From: Clostridium polynesiense
GTDB lineage: Bacteria > Bacillota > Clostridia > Clostridiales > Clostridiaceae
Direction of reading: 5' to 3'
Assembly (NCBI RefSeq): GCF_000820705.1
Contig: NZ_CCXI01000014.1
Coordinates: 1-33,282, forward strand
Length of the DNA: 33,282 nucleotides
The translations under genes and the position numbers were made by a program. Within the stretch, counting starts at the first letter, position 1. Each line of letters opens with the position of its first letter. This document shows positions 23,694 to 32,543 of this stretch, piece by piece. The notes beneath the pieces were generated by a model. That model saw only the letters and a program-made list of their open reading frames with translations. It ran no database searches and was not told where the DNA came from.

Positions 23694-23907
23694 AAATCTC
23701 CTTTCTAAAACTAATAATCATTATTAATTATATTTTAGTTCAATTGTATATAAATATCTACAAGAATGGATTTTTATTTATAAAATAAGTGAATATGTAT
23801 AAAGAGTAAAAAAAAGAAGAATTATATTCGGTTTTATTGAAAACCGGGTTTTACTTAAATATAATTATAATAAACAAATTTAATAAAATTCACGGAGATG
23901 ATAGTAT

Positions 23908-24333
23908 ATGAAAAAGAACAGCAGATTCGTTGAAATATACAAAAAGCATCAGAGGAGTAAATGGGAAGACAAAGCTGAGGATTATTATGAAAACCCTAAG
24001 AAAGCTCAAGGACTTATCAAAGCGGCAGAAAGAAAATCAAATAAAAAGGATAGAGGTGCTTTATCTGATATATGGGATAAGCTTCAGCTTCTATTCAGTT
24101 TAAGCAGAGACTGGTCTAAAGGAAATTACAGGGACATATCCAAGAGCGCTATAGTTTTTGTTTTGGCAGGGCTGATATATTTTGTTTCACCTATAGATAT
24201 AGTACCTGACTTTTTAGCAGGATTCGGTATTCTTGATGACGCTGCAATTTTAGGCTTTATAATAAAACAGATAAATCATGAATTATATAAATATAAAAAC
24301 TGGAAAGAAACTTTTAAAAGATCATCTGTATAG
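23908..24333 (+). CDS. YkvA/DUF1232 family protein
   Basis: 141 aa. The C-terminal half has the DUF1232 signature: AGLIYFVSPIDIVPDF followed by GILDDAAIL, containing one or two hydrophobic helices. The N-terminal ~60 residues are very basic and probably cytoplasmic. Family function is unknown. ATG follows GGAG. The 214-bp gap upstream (23694-23907) is AT-rich, with only a short CGGTTTT/AAAACCG hairpin near 23829-23846. Confidence 0.85.
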   Translation: MKKNSRFVEIYKKHQRSKWEDKAEDYYENPKKAQGLIKAAERKSNKKDRGALSDIWDKLQLLFSLSRDWSKGNYRDISKSAIVFVLAGLIYFVSPIDIVPDFLAGFGILDDAAILGFIIKQINHELYKYKNWKETFKRSSV

Positions 24334-24348
24334 GTGGTCTTTTAAAAG
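24311..24348 (+). terminator. Hairpin overlapping the ykvA-like stop, possible terminator
   Basis: 16-bp imperfect stem with two G-U pairs (24311-24326 with 24333-24348). The T tract is weak, so terminator function is only likely. Confidence 0.5.
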
Positions 24349-24441
24349 AATTATCGTATTACATAATAGAGATTTAAATTTAGCTTTATTTGATATATAA
24401 TATTAATGGGTTATGTATGATGGTGTAAAGAGGGGAAGGAA

Positions 24442-24738
24442 ATGAATAATTATATAGGATTTTTATGTTTGATTATAGCGTTTATAAGCTTTGCTATAAC
24501 CTTTATTTATCCGGATAAATGGTTCAACCATAGAAGGAACAGTTATAAGGGCATAAGAGACTGGAATAAGTATTTTAAAGAGTTTAAGAGTACTATGGAA
24601 TTTATACAGATATACTGTTTATCTGTAGGATTATTTTTGTTAATTGAAAATAAAAGTAACTATGCAGCTATTTTAGTATTGCCAGTAGTGTTTTCTATAT
24701 TTATATTTATTAATATTAAAAACAAATATTCAGTTTAA
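24442..24738 (+). CDS. Hypothetical small membrane protein
   Basis: 98 aa with an N-terminal membrane helix (GFLCLIIAFISFAITFIY), a charged ~35-residue loop rich in Arg/Lys, then two further hydrophobic stretches (IQIYCLSVGLFLLI and AILVLPVVFSIFIFI). No family recognised. A purine-rich GGGGAAGGAA just before the ATG can serve as ribosome binding site. Lies between the ykvA-like gene and the solute-binding protein gene, with no evidence of a shared role. Confidence 0.7.
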   Translation: MNNYIGFLCLIIAFISFAITFIYPDKWFNHRRNSYKGIRDWNKYFKEFKSTMEFIQIYCLSVGLFLLIENKSNYAAILVLPVVFSIFIFINIKNKYSV

Positions 24739-24813
24739 AATAGCTGTGAAATACACAGCTATAATGTTTTAAAGGATAGTCAGTTCCTAATCCCATCAGG
24801 GGGGTGAAGTTTG

Positions 24814-26091
24814 GTGAAAAAGAAAATGGCTGTTTTATTATTTATAGTATTTTTATTTACCGGCTGTTTTTCTGATAGAAAAGATATTAAGAATAATGAA
24901 GATAGCAGACTTAAGGGAGATTTAACCATTTGGGCGGAGGAACAATATTTCTCTTACTTAAAAGATTCTTCTAAAAGGTTTAAGGAGAAATATCCGGATA
25001 TAAATATAAACATTGTTTCTAAAACCGAGGAAGAGGTAAATAATAAATTCATTCATAATTATAATACTGCACAGGAAAAACCTGATATAATTACCATGAA
25101 GAGCAGCTTTATAAGCGCTTACAGTCAGAATAAAGATGTTTTAAACCCTCTTACTAATTTGGCTGGAAAGTATGAAAAAAATTTTATAAAAGCACGATTG
25201 GAAGAAGTTAAAATGGAAAACGATTATTATGGTTTTCCTATAGATGCTAAGCCCGCAGTATTATTTTACAGAAAGGATATCCTTGAATCTATAGGATTTT
25301 TTCCTGAGGATATAAATTCCTGGAAAAGTGTTTTGGAGGCTTCTGAGAAACTAAAATTAGCAGCTCAAAATAAAAAGAAAATATTTGGAATTTCTTCAAG
25401 GGACTATAACAAGCTTATGGCGCTGTTTGCAAATCAGTGTTCCATGGAGTCTTATTTTAAAGGGGATAACATCGATACCACCATAAGCAGGTATGAAAAG
25501 ATATTATCTTTGATTAAGGCCCTTATAGAAACCTCCAATATAGGAGTGTATGAATCTGAACAGGAGATGATTGAAGGTTTCAAAAAGGGAAATATAGCTT
25601 TGATAATAGGTTTTCCGGATTATGTTCAAAAGCTTGGTTCGGATAATTTACCTGTAGGAGTCAAATCCCTTCCAGCTTTTGAACCAGGTGGAAATACAAG
25701 TGCTCAGATACCGGCTTATAATCTTACCATTTCAAATTATTCTAAGAATAAAGAAGCGGCGGAAAAGTTTATTGAATTTGCTCTTACAGATACCCAGGCT
25801 TTAGCTGATGCTATGATAAAACAGGGGATTTTTCCTGTATATACCCCGGTGTACAACAAAGAAATCTTTGACAGCAGAATTGAAGCATTATCTAAGGATA
25901 AGGTATATGGAATATTTGAAAAAACTTATAAGAATAGTCCGAGCATTAAATATAATTCTTATGATTTTCATATAGAAAATATTTTTCATTCCAGTATAGA
26001 AAACATGGTAAAGGGTGAAAACGTAGAATCTGTACTTAATAAACTTATTAAAGATATGAATGAGTTAGTTATTAAAAAGCAGCCAGATTAG
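24814..26091 (+). CDS. Extracellular solute-binding lipoprotein (family 1, sugar type), orphan
   Basis: Lipoprotein signal ending FLFTGC, then a family 1 (MalE-like) binding protein: LTIWAEEQYFSYLKDSSKRF near the N terminus, the IITMKSSFISAYSQ hinge segment, YYGFPIDAKPAVLFYRKDIL (the conserved GxPxxxxxxxLxYRKD block), and a C-terminal AAEKFIEFALTDTQ helix. 425 aa from GTG 24814, placed well after AGGGGGGTGA; TTG 24811 is also possible. No permease or ATPase gene is adjacent, so it must share an importer encoded elsewhere or act as a sensor or carbohydrate-binding surface protein. It sits next to the spore-coat glycosyltransferase block. Its stop lies in a terminator stem. Confidence 0.88.
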   Translation: MKKKMAVLLFIVFLFTGCFSDRKDIKNNEDSRLKGDLTIWAEEQYFSYLKDSSKRFKEKYPDININIVSKTEEEVNNKFIHNYNTAQEKPDIITMKSSFISAYSQNKDVLNPLTNLAGKYEKNFIKARLEEVKMENDYYGFPIDAKPAVLFYRKDILESIGFFPEDINSWKSVLEASEKLKLAAQNKKKIFGISSRDYNKLMALFANQCSMESYFKGDNIDTTISRYEKILSLIKALIETSNIGVYESEQEMIEGFKKGNIALIIGFPDYVQKLGSDNLPVGVKSLPAFEPGGNTSAQIPAYNLTISNYSKNKEAAEKFIEFALTDTQALADAMIKQGIFPVYTPVYNKEIFDSRIEALSKDKVYGIFEKTYKNSPSIKYNSYDFHIENIFHSSIENMVKGENVESVLNKLIKDMNELVIKKQPD

Positions 26092-26102
26092 GCTGCTTTT
26101 TT
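26074..26102. terminator. Terminator overlapping the solute-binding protein stop
   Basis: 11-bp perfect stem (26074-26084 with 26091-26101), loop AGATTA, T tract. The A-rich left arm gives a T tract on the other strand, so it can also end the leftward glycosyltransferase whose stop is at 26101. Confidence 0.88.
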
Positions 26103-27219
26103 AATTGCATATTTTTTTATACACATCCAAAGTGGTTTTTGCAGCTCTTTCCCATGAAAATTCTCTGCTTCTTTCTAAAGAGCGCTTGGATAAATAAGAT
26201 AAAAGAGACTTACTGTTTAAGAGCTTTATTAATGCCTGTGCTATATCCTCTATACAATATGGATCGATTAAAACTCCGCAATCCTTAACCACTTCAGGAA
26301 TGGAACTCACCCTTGAGGTGATAACCGGGGTACCGCAGCTCATGGCCTCTAAAGGAGGAAGTCCAAAACCCTCATATAATGAAGGATATACAAAAGTGCT
26401 GCAGGAATTGTACAGTACAGGAAGCATTTGCTCTTCTACAAAACCTATAAAATTTATATGTCTTTGCCAATTATTTTCAATAACCCTATCAAATAAAGCT
26501 TTGCCATCGTCTTTTAAAGATCCTGCTATAACCAAATTATAATCCTCATTTAATTCCGGAAGAGCCATTATAAAAGCTTCGATTAATGCCTCTACGTTTT
26601 TTCGTTTGCTGAAACCTCCTAAATATAATATAAATGGCTTGTCAATATTATAGTTATCTTTAATTATTTCTCCGCATTTTTTCTTATCCAAGGGAGTGAA
26701 GATACTATCTGCAGCTAGAGGTGTAACGAATACTCTGTCCTCAGGAAAACCTGGAAAGAATTTTAATATATCCTGCTTTGAATACTCAGATACCGTAATT
26801 ATACCGTCGCAGATTTCCATTATTTCAGGTATCTTTTTTATAAAGTTTTTTAAATAGCCTTTTCCTACAGTTTCAGGCATTATATAAGGTATTAAATCAT
26901 GAATTGTGCATATCTTTTTACATTTAATCTCAGGATTCATCCCCATACCATTTTGAGGAATATGATAAATATCTATAGAGCTTTTATTTATACTGTGAGG
27001 AAAATAATCCTTCTCGAAAAATCTTTGATGTTTTTTTGAAGTCATTATAATTTTTGTGTTTTTCATCTCGTATTCTTTATAATTTTCACCGCTCCAAAAT
27101 ATACTGTATTCATTAGAGGTATCTATACTTAAGAGTTTTTTTATAATATTCTGAGTATATGTTCCTATGCCTGTTCCTTTATACAGGTTTATTCCTCTGG
27201 CATCTATAGCAATTCTCAT
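26101..27219 (-). CDS. GT4-family glycosyltransferase (CotSA-like), module copy 1
   Basis: 372 aa GT-B glycosyltransferase. N terminus MRIAIDARGINLYKGTGIG has the glycine-rich acceptor-side loop; the C-terminal domain has FILYLGGFSKRKNVEALIEAF, HINFIGFVEEQMLPVLYNS and the EX7E motif EGFGLPPLE with SCGTPVI. Strong AGGAGG ribosome binding site. Divergent from a CotS-family gene, as in the second module at 30.2-32.4 kb, to whose glycosyltransferase it is clearly similar along its length. B. subtilis pairs a GT4 gene (cotSA) with cotS in the coat; by that precedent this enzyme is likely to modify the spore surface. Confidence 0.9.
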   Translation of the reverse strand: MRIAIDARGINLYKGTGIGTYTQNIIKKLLSIDTSNEYSIFWSGENYKEYEMKNTKIIMTSKKHQRFFEKDYFPHSINKSSIDIYHIPQNGMGMNPEIKCKKICTIHDLIPYIMPETVGKGYLKNFIKKIPEIMEICDGIITVSEYSKQDILKFFPGFPEDRVFVTPLAADSIFTPLDKKKCGEIIKDNYNIDKPFILYLGGFSKRKNVEALIEAFIMALPELNEDYNLVIAGSLKDDGKALFDRVIENNWQRHINFIGFVEEQMLPVLYNSCSTFVYPSLYEGFGLPPLEAMSCGTPVITSRVSSIPEVVKDCGVLIDPYCIEDIAQALIKLLNSKSLLSYLSKRSLERSREFSWERAAKTTLDVYKKICN

Positions 27220-27287
27220 ATAATCCTCCTACATATTGACTATATTATTATAAATATTAATCACACAGTGTATTTGTGAATAATTAT

Positions 27288-27316
27288 CACAGCTAATAGT
27301 AAATATTCATATACTA
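27288..27316 (+). promoter_or_regulatory. Candidate sigma-K (late mother-cell) promoter of the CotS operon
   Basis: -35 CACA (27288-27291) fits mACm, the spacer is exactly 16 bases, and the -10 CATATACTA (27308-27316) fits CATAnnnTA. It is about 35 bases upstream of the first CotS-family gene, a class commonly made late in the mother cell. Confidence 0.5.
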
Positions 27317-27352
27317 AAAAAGAAGCATTAACCTGGAGAGTATGTATAAGCG

Positions 27353-28348
27353 GTGGAGAATATAATTAAAGCTGTTAAAGATAATTACGGATTAGAAGTG
27401 TTCCATGGAGAAAGGATAAAAAATGTATATAAACTGTACTGTAAAGAAGGCTGCTACTCCATAAAGTTTATAAAATATAATTTAAAGCATTTTAACTTTA
27501 TATTATCTGCTATGTGTCATCTTATGAAAATGGGGTTTAGCAATATTCCTATCATAATACCAAACTTAAAAGGTGAAAATTACACTATAATAAACAACCA
27601 CTTTGCATATATTAACCCATGGATAAATGCAAGAGAAAGCAATTATGATAATCCTTATGATTTGTATCTTGCTTCTACAACTCTGGGAAAGCTTCATAAA
27701 CACAGTGAGGGCTTTAACGTAAACAGAAACATGAAGCCGAGGGTAGGATGGTTCAGATGGATTGATAACTTTTCTGTAAGAAGTATTGAAATACTGGATT
27801 TTAAGAAAAGAATCAGCCAAAAGGCTAAGAAGACAGAATTTGATGAAATGTATTTAAAGCTTATGGATAAAGAGCTTATAACAGCCGAACACTCTATAAA
27901 ATCGCTGAAGGAAGCGGATTATTTCAATATAGTAAATAAGGATTTTTATAAAAGAGGATTCTGCCACCATGACTATGCCCATCATAATGTACTTATAGGC
28001 AGCAGCTCACAGGTTACCATTATAGATTTTGATTACTGCATTCTAGATTCCTATCTGCATGATGTCAGCAGTTTAATGCTCAGAACTATGAAAAACGGCA
28101 AATGGGATATGGAAAAAGCAGAATTTATATTGAGATGCTATTCTAAAGTTAATGAAATCAAAAGCTATCAGGTACCTGTTATAGCATCTTTCATGGAGTT
28201 TCCTCAGGATTACTGGCAGTTAGGTATTCAATATTATTGGGAACAGCAGCAATGGGGAGAAGAGTTTTTTATTAATAAGCTTAGGAAAATAAAAGAAGAT
28301 ATTGAAGATAAAGCAGAATTTATAAAGGAATTAAAGAGTTATAAATAA
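27353..28348 (+). CDS. CotS-family spore coat kinase-like protein
   Basis: 331 aa with an aminoglycoside-phosphotransferase-like kinase fold. N-lobe Lys in YSIKFIKY (Lys38), catalytic loop CHHDYAHHN (204-212, with Asp207 and Asn212), and metal-binding IIDFDYC (Asp225), then HDVS. All catalytic residues are present, so phosphotransfer is possible. CotS proteins are coat components in Bacillus and are abundant in clostridia. The GTG start is about 11 bases from GGAGAG, a long spacing; no better in-frame start is seen. First of three tightly spaced rightward genes (gaps of 14 and 15 bases). Confidence 0.88.
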   Translation: MENIIKAVKDNYGLEVFHGERIKNVYKLYCKEGCYSIKFIKYNLKHFNFILSAMCHLMKMGFSNIPIIIPNLKGENYTIINNHFAYINPWINARESNYDNPYDLYLASTTLGKLHKHSEGFNVNRNMKPRVGWFRWIDNFSVRSIEILDFKKRISQKAKKTEFDEMYLKLMDKELITAEHSIKSLKEADYFNIVNKDFYKRGFCHHDYAHHNVLIGSSSQVTIIDFDYCILDSYLHDVSSLMLRTMKNGKWDMEKAEFILRCYSKVNEIKSYQVPVIASFMEFPQDYWQLGIQYYWEQQQWGEEFFINKLRKIKEDIEDKAEFIKELKSYK

Positions 28349-28362
28349 TAGGAGGTTAAGTA

Positions 28363-29118
28363 ATGCAGAATTCTCAATCTTCTACCTTTAAGGGATATTT
28401 ATTAGAAAAAGGTATTTTGATATTGGAGGAAGAATGCGAAAGGGATAATTCGTGGAAGCTGGAAGATAAAACTGCAAAGCACATTTTAAAAGTGATAGCA
28501 GATTTGCAGTGGGAATTAAAAGGATATACAGGATTGATTGGAAGCAGGCTTCCTAACTGCATCGGAGAATTGGTGGAAGGATGCAAAGTACAGATAAGAA
28601 GGCTGAAAAGGGATATTAGCAATATAAATAAGTATTCTCCAATGAATAATTTTGAAAAAGAATTAATGATGAAGGGAGATTATTTTTTAGAAAGAGCTGA
28701 AAAATCTATAGATGGAGCCAGGAACTCAGGTTATATTGAGATGATTTACAGAAGTATGAGAGCTAATGAAATATGTATAGGAAATATAAACCCTGATAAT
28801 ATTGGCAGGACAGATAGGCTGTTTATAAAAGATATTTCCAGATGTGCTTATAATCTAATGGAATGTGACGCTATAAAGTTCTTAAGCAGAGCAAAGAGAA
28901 AAGGCTGCAGATTAAACTATAATGAGCTAATAAAGGAGTATGTAGAGAGTATGTGCCTGGAACCCTACAGTGAGAAGTTTATCACTGCTATGATAAATTA
29001 TCCCTATGAATTTATGAAAGCCTGCAGCAGATATAGAAGCTCAAAGAAGAACTGGACAGAAGAAGAATACGTAGATAGCTTGAGAGAAGCTTATTTAAAA
29101 GATGGTGAGGAAGTTTAA
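28363..29118 (+). CDS. CotS-like pseudokinase with reduced N-lobe
   Basis: 251 aa, shorter than its CotS neighbours (331 and 348). The C-terminal half aligns with them by position: IGNINPDN (139-146) stands where the catalytic loop HHDYAHHN would be, so the catalytic Asp is replaced by Asn141 while Asn146 is kept, and LFIKDISRC stands for IIDFDYC, keeping the first Asp (157) only. PYEFMKACSRYRSSKKNWTEEEYV corresponds to the family's FPxxxWxxxxxYYxxxxxW block. The N-lobe, including the ATP-binding Lys, is mostly absent. The frame is open and the ribosome binding site good (AGGAGG), so it is probably a structural coat protein rather than a dead gene. Confidence 0.7.
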   Translation: MQNSQSSTFKGYLLEKGILILEEECERDNSWKLEDKTAKHILKVIADLQWELKGYTGLIGSRLPNCIGELVEGCKVQIRRLKRDISNINKYSPMNNFEKELMMKGDYFLERAEKSIDGARNSGYIEMIYRSMRANEICIGNINPDNIGRTDRLFIKDISRCAYNLMECDAIKFLSRAKRKGCRLNYNELIKEYVESMCLEPYSEKFITAMINYPYEFMKACSRYRSSKKNWTEEEYVDSLREAYLKDGEEV

Positions 29119-29133
29119 GAAAGGAGTCAGCAT

Positions 29134-30180
29134 TTGGATACTAAGTATATAGATAAAAAGAATTTATGCTATTATGACTTAGATGTGAGGCTGTTTAGAA
29201 AATTTAATTTAGAAGTTTTTGATATCGTTCCTTTAAGAAGTATATTTATACTTCATACTGAAGAAGGTAAAAAAATACTTAAAAGATTGGACTTTCCTAT
29301 ATCCAGACTTAAGTTTATAGTTAAGGCTTTGAATTTCATCTCTTCTAAATTTAATAGGATAATAAGCTTTGAAACAGCTGCGGATGGAGAGCTTTATGTT
29401 CTATGGGAGGATTCTCTTTATGTTCTTTTAAATGTAGTGGAAGGTCGGGAATGCCAGGTAACTAACCCTGTGGATATTCAGCTTGCAGCTTCAGCACTAG
29501 GGGAGATGCACGCTGCATCCCATGGAATATTTGAGTTTTTTCAAAGAGATACTGTAGATGGTGCAGGAGATAACATCACATTATTTAAGTATCCGGAAGT
29601 ATTGGAAAAGAGCCGTGCTATGCTTAAAGATATTAAACTTCAGGTAAGTAAATACAGGTATAAAAGTGAAATGGATGAGATGTTTTTAAAGGAAGCTGAC
29701 TTTAATATAGAAGAGCTTAATGAGTGTATCAGTCTCATGGAGGAGTGCAGCTATAAAAGTATTTGCGGAGATGTAGATAAAATATCATTATGCCATAATG
29801 ATCTCGCTCATCATAATATTTTAATTCATGAAGAGAAAGCGTTCCTATTGGACTTTGATTTCAGCACTATAGATTTAAAAATAAAAGACTTAAGTAATCT
29901 CATAATTAAAAGTATTAAAAATTATGATTATAATATGGAAATAGCTAAAAATATAATTAAGGAATATTCAAAATATCATGCTATAAGTAAAGATGAATTT
30001 AAAGTTATGTATATAATGCTTAAGTTTCCAGAGGACTTTGTTTCTATTACAAGAAATTATTATTTAAAGCAGAAAGATTGGGAAGAAGAAGTTTTTATAA
30101 ACAGATTTAGAAAAAAGATAGAATATACACCAAGCAAGATGTCATTTTTGAAGGAGTTTAAGGAGTTATTCTTAAAATAA
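29134..30180 (+). CDS. CotS-family spore coat kinase-like protein
   Basis: 348 aa kinase-like protein of the CotS family: GKKILKRL N-lobe Lys region (around 46-52), LGEMHAASHG helix, catalytic loop CHNDLAHHN (220-228, Asp223 and Asn228), DFDF metal motif (240-243) and a C-terminal FPEDFVSITRNYYLKQKDWEEE block. Catalytic residues look intact. TTG start with AAGGAG seven bases upstream. Third gene of the CotS operon, ending in a terminator; its stop lies at the base of the stem. Confidence 0.88.
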   Translation: MDTKYIDKKNLCYYDLDVRLFRKFNLEVFDIVPLRSIFILHTEEGKKILKRLDFPISRLKFIVKALNFISSKFNRIISFETAADGELYVLWEDSLYVLLNVVEGRECQVTNPVDIQLAASALGEMHAASHGIFEFFQRDTVDGAGDNITLFKYPEVLEKSRAMLKDIKLQVSKYRYKSEMDEMFLKEADFNIEELNECISLMEECSYKSICGDVDKISLCHNDLAHHNILIHEEKAFLLDFDFSTIDLKIKDLSNLIIKSIKNYDYNMEIAKNIIKEYSKYHAISKDEFKVMYIMLKFPEDFVSITRNYYLKQKDWEEEVFINRFRKKIEYTPSKMSFLKEFKELFLK

Positions 30181-30212
30181 TACCCTGTATTTATACAGGG
30201 TATTATTTTATA
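30176..30212. terminator. Terminator between convergent CotS and glycosyltransferase genes
   Basis: 14-bp perfect stem (30176-30189 with 30194-30207), loop TTTA, T-rich tail. It ends one base before the leftward glycosyltransferase stop and can serve both strands. Confidence 0.88.
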
Positions 30213-31337
30213 TTATAAATTTAGTATACTTTCATAGGCTGAAAGAGTAGCTGAAGCTGTTTTATTCCAATTAAAGTCAAAAGAGCGTTCCAGTCCCTTT
30301 CTTATAAGTGTATTTTGAAGTTGGGTATCCTCTAATAAAGAAACGCAGGCGGCATGTAATTCATCTACATCATGAGGGTTTATAAGTATGGCGCTATCTC
30401 CTAAGACCTCAGGCAGTGAGGTTACATTGGAGGCGATCACAGGAGTACCGCAGGCCATACATTCTAAAGGAGGAAGGCCGAATCCTTCATAAAAGGAGGG
30501 ATAAGCAAGAAAAAGGGCTGCGTTATACAGCATAGGCATATCCACTAATGGTATAAATCCTGGAAATATAATAGAAGACTCTATACCTAATTCTATTGTA
30601 CGATTTTTGTAGATTTCATATGACTTTCCATGTCTGCCTGTTACTACAAGCTTTAAATCAGGGGTTTTATTTTTGAGAAGTAATGAAAAAGCTTCGATTA
30701 ACCCTAATATATTCTTTCTTGGGGAAAATCCTCCCACATAAAGAAGGAAATCATCCTGAATCCCATATTGTTTTTCTATTATGCTTCTGCAATATTTTTT
30801 GTCCATGGGTTTATAAATATCTTCTGCAGCTAAAGGAGTTACAAAAATTTTATCTATGGGGTAATTGAATTCCTCTGAAATATCTCTCTGAGAGAAAGCT
30901 GAAACAGTAATTATACCTGAACAGTCTTTAACTATATCCTCCATTTCTTCATTGAATATTTTTAAATACCTTTCGCCTACGGTTTCCGGCATTTTTAAAG
31001 GTATAATATCATGTAATGTTATAACCTTACGGCAATGTAAATCTTTTGGCAAACCCACTCCATTTTGAGGAACATGGTAAATATCCATATCTGTGGAGTT
31101 TATGATTCCAGGTATGTGTATACTGTCCCAAAAGTTGTCAGTAGTATATGAATTTATATATGAAATAGAAAAATTCTTTTTAAAATTGAGGCTGTTTTTT
31201 GAATTTTCTGGTTCAAAAATTAAATATTCATTTATTGGATCTATAGAATTCAAACTGTTTATAAGCTGTGAGGTATAAGTTCCGATCCCAGTACCTCTAT
31301 ACCAGTGAGCAGCTCTGCCGTCTATGCCTATTTTCAT
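30213..31337 (-). CDS. GT4-family glycosyltransferase (CotSA-like), module copy 2
   Basis: 374 aa. [19 protein letters not shown] at the N terminus, [40 protein letters not shown] and EX7E motif EGFGLPPLE with ACGTPVI. It parallels the glycosyltransferase at 26.1 kb segment by segment (shared HVPQNGxG, TVGxxYLK, KxFVTPLAAxxIxxPxDKK), so the two are paralogues. I start at ATG 31337, since the in-frame ATG at 31352 overlaps the AAAGGAAA ribosome binding site. Divergent from the broken CotS gene. Confidence 0.9.
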   Translation of the reverse strand: MKIGIDGRAAHWYRGTGIGTYTSQLINSLNSIDPINEYLIFEPENSKNSLNFKKNFSISYINSYTTDNFWDSIHIPGIINSTDMDIYHVPQNGVGLPKDLHCRKVITLHDIIPLKMPETVGERYLKIFNEEMEDIVKDCSGIITVSAFSQRDISEEFNYPIDKIFVTPLAAEDIYKPMDKKYCRSIIEKQYGIQDDFLLYVGGFSPRKNILGLIEAFSLLLKNKTPDLKLVVTGRHGKSYEIYKNRTIELGIESSIIFPGFIPLVDMPMLYNAALFLAYPSFYEGFGLPPLECMACGTPVIASNVTSLPEVLGDSAILINPHDVDELHAACVSLLEDTQLQNTLIRKGLERSFDFNWNKTASATLSAYESILNL

Positions 31338-31441
31338 ATAGTTTCCTTTCATAATGCTTATATTTTATTATATTAATGTGTATAAAAAGTGTTAATAAAT
31401 AGAATTGCCTCTACATATAAATTATATAGGAGGTGATTAAG

Positions 31442-32437
31442 ATGATGAGAGAATTTGAGATTGAAAGGCAGTTTAACATTAAAATTGAGAGTATAAAGCC
31501 AAATAAAGGTGTGTATCATCTTAAGACAAATAAGGGTGAAAAATGCTTGAAAAAAATTAATTATGGAGCTCAGAAGCTTTTATTTGTGTATGGAGCAAAA
31601 GAGCACCTCATAAGCAATGGATATACCAAGATAGACAGGTACGATTTAAATACAGATGGAGAGCCTTACGCTATTGTAAACGAAGATTTATATACATTAT
31701 CTCAGTGGATACCGGGGAGAGAATGTGACTTTTATAATATGGAGGAAGTGGCCTTAGCTTCAAAGAATCTAGCTATGCTACATATAGCTTCTAAAGGATA
31801 TGAACCTCCTGAAAACAGTAAGTTAAAAAGTGACTTAGGCAGATGGCCTCATTTAATGGAAAAAAGGATTAAAGCACTGGATAAAATGAGAGACATGATA
31901 AGAGACGAACAAATCTGATTTTGATATGGACTACATTAAAACCATGCAGTTTTACAAAGACCTTGGTAAAAAGGCTATGATGGTATTGAATAATTCTGAG
32001 TATTATTCCCTTTGTGAAAAGGCAGAGCAGGAAAAGAGCTTCTGCCATCATGACTATACCTATCATAATATTATAATTGATGAAGATAATGCTATGAACG
32101 TTATTGATTTTGACTATTCCAAAAGAGAAATCCGTATTTTTGACATATCCAATTTATGATAAAGGTACTGAAAAGAAATAACTGGGACTTTAAATTTGCT
32201 GAACTTATACTTCAGTCATACTCCTCCGTAAGCCAGCTTATGGAAGAGGAATATAGGGTGCTATACTCATTTTTGTTATTCCCTCAGAGGTTCTGGCGTT
32301 TAGCTAACAGATATTACTACAACGAGGTAAATTGGGCACAAAACACCTTTGCAAAAAAAATAGAAAGCCTTATAGAAGAACAGCAAGATTATATGAGGTT
32401 TATGGATGAATTTAAAGAGCATTTTCATCAGGAATAG
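31442..32437 (+). pseudogene. CotS-family spore coat kinase-like gene with two frameshifts
   Basis: Three ORF pieces together make one CotS protein: N-lobe to KMRDMIRDE (frame 1, stop at 31918), then KSDFDMDYIK...CHHDYTYHN...VIDFDYS...DISNL (frame 2, stop at 32159), then MIKVLKRNNWDFK...HFHQE (frame 1 again, to 32437). One extra base near 31905-31920 and one missing base at TTTATG (32153-32158) explain it; the shifts cancel. The protein text on both sides is well conserved, including catalytic loop and DFD, so decay must be very recent or the indels are sequencing errors. Ribosome binding site AGGAGG before ATG 31442. Repaired length is about 331 aa, like its neighbour. Confidence 0.85.
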
Positions 32438-32449
32438 TTCCCTAGGAGC

Positions 32450-32484
32450 AATACGCCTTAAGTAATTGAAGGCGTATTTATTTT
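32450..32484 (+). terminator. Rho-independent terminator after the CotS gene
   Basis: 10-bp perfect stem AATACGCCTT/AAGGCGTATT (32450-32459 with 32469-32478) followed by a T-rich tail; 12 bases after the stop. Confidence 0.82.
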
Positions 32485-32543
32485 GTAGCATATAATTTAA
32501 AACACCATATTATATTAATGAAATCATATTTAGGAGAAGAGCA

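Noticed and set aside
23829-23846. CGGTTTT/AAAACCG hairpin upstream of the ykvA-like gene
   Set aside because: Only a 7-bp stem, no T tract and no gene that it would terminate.
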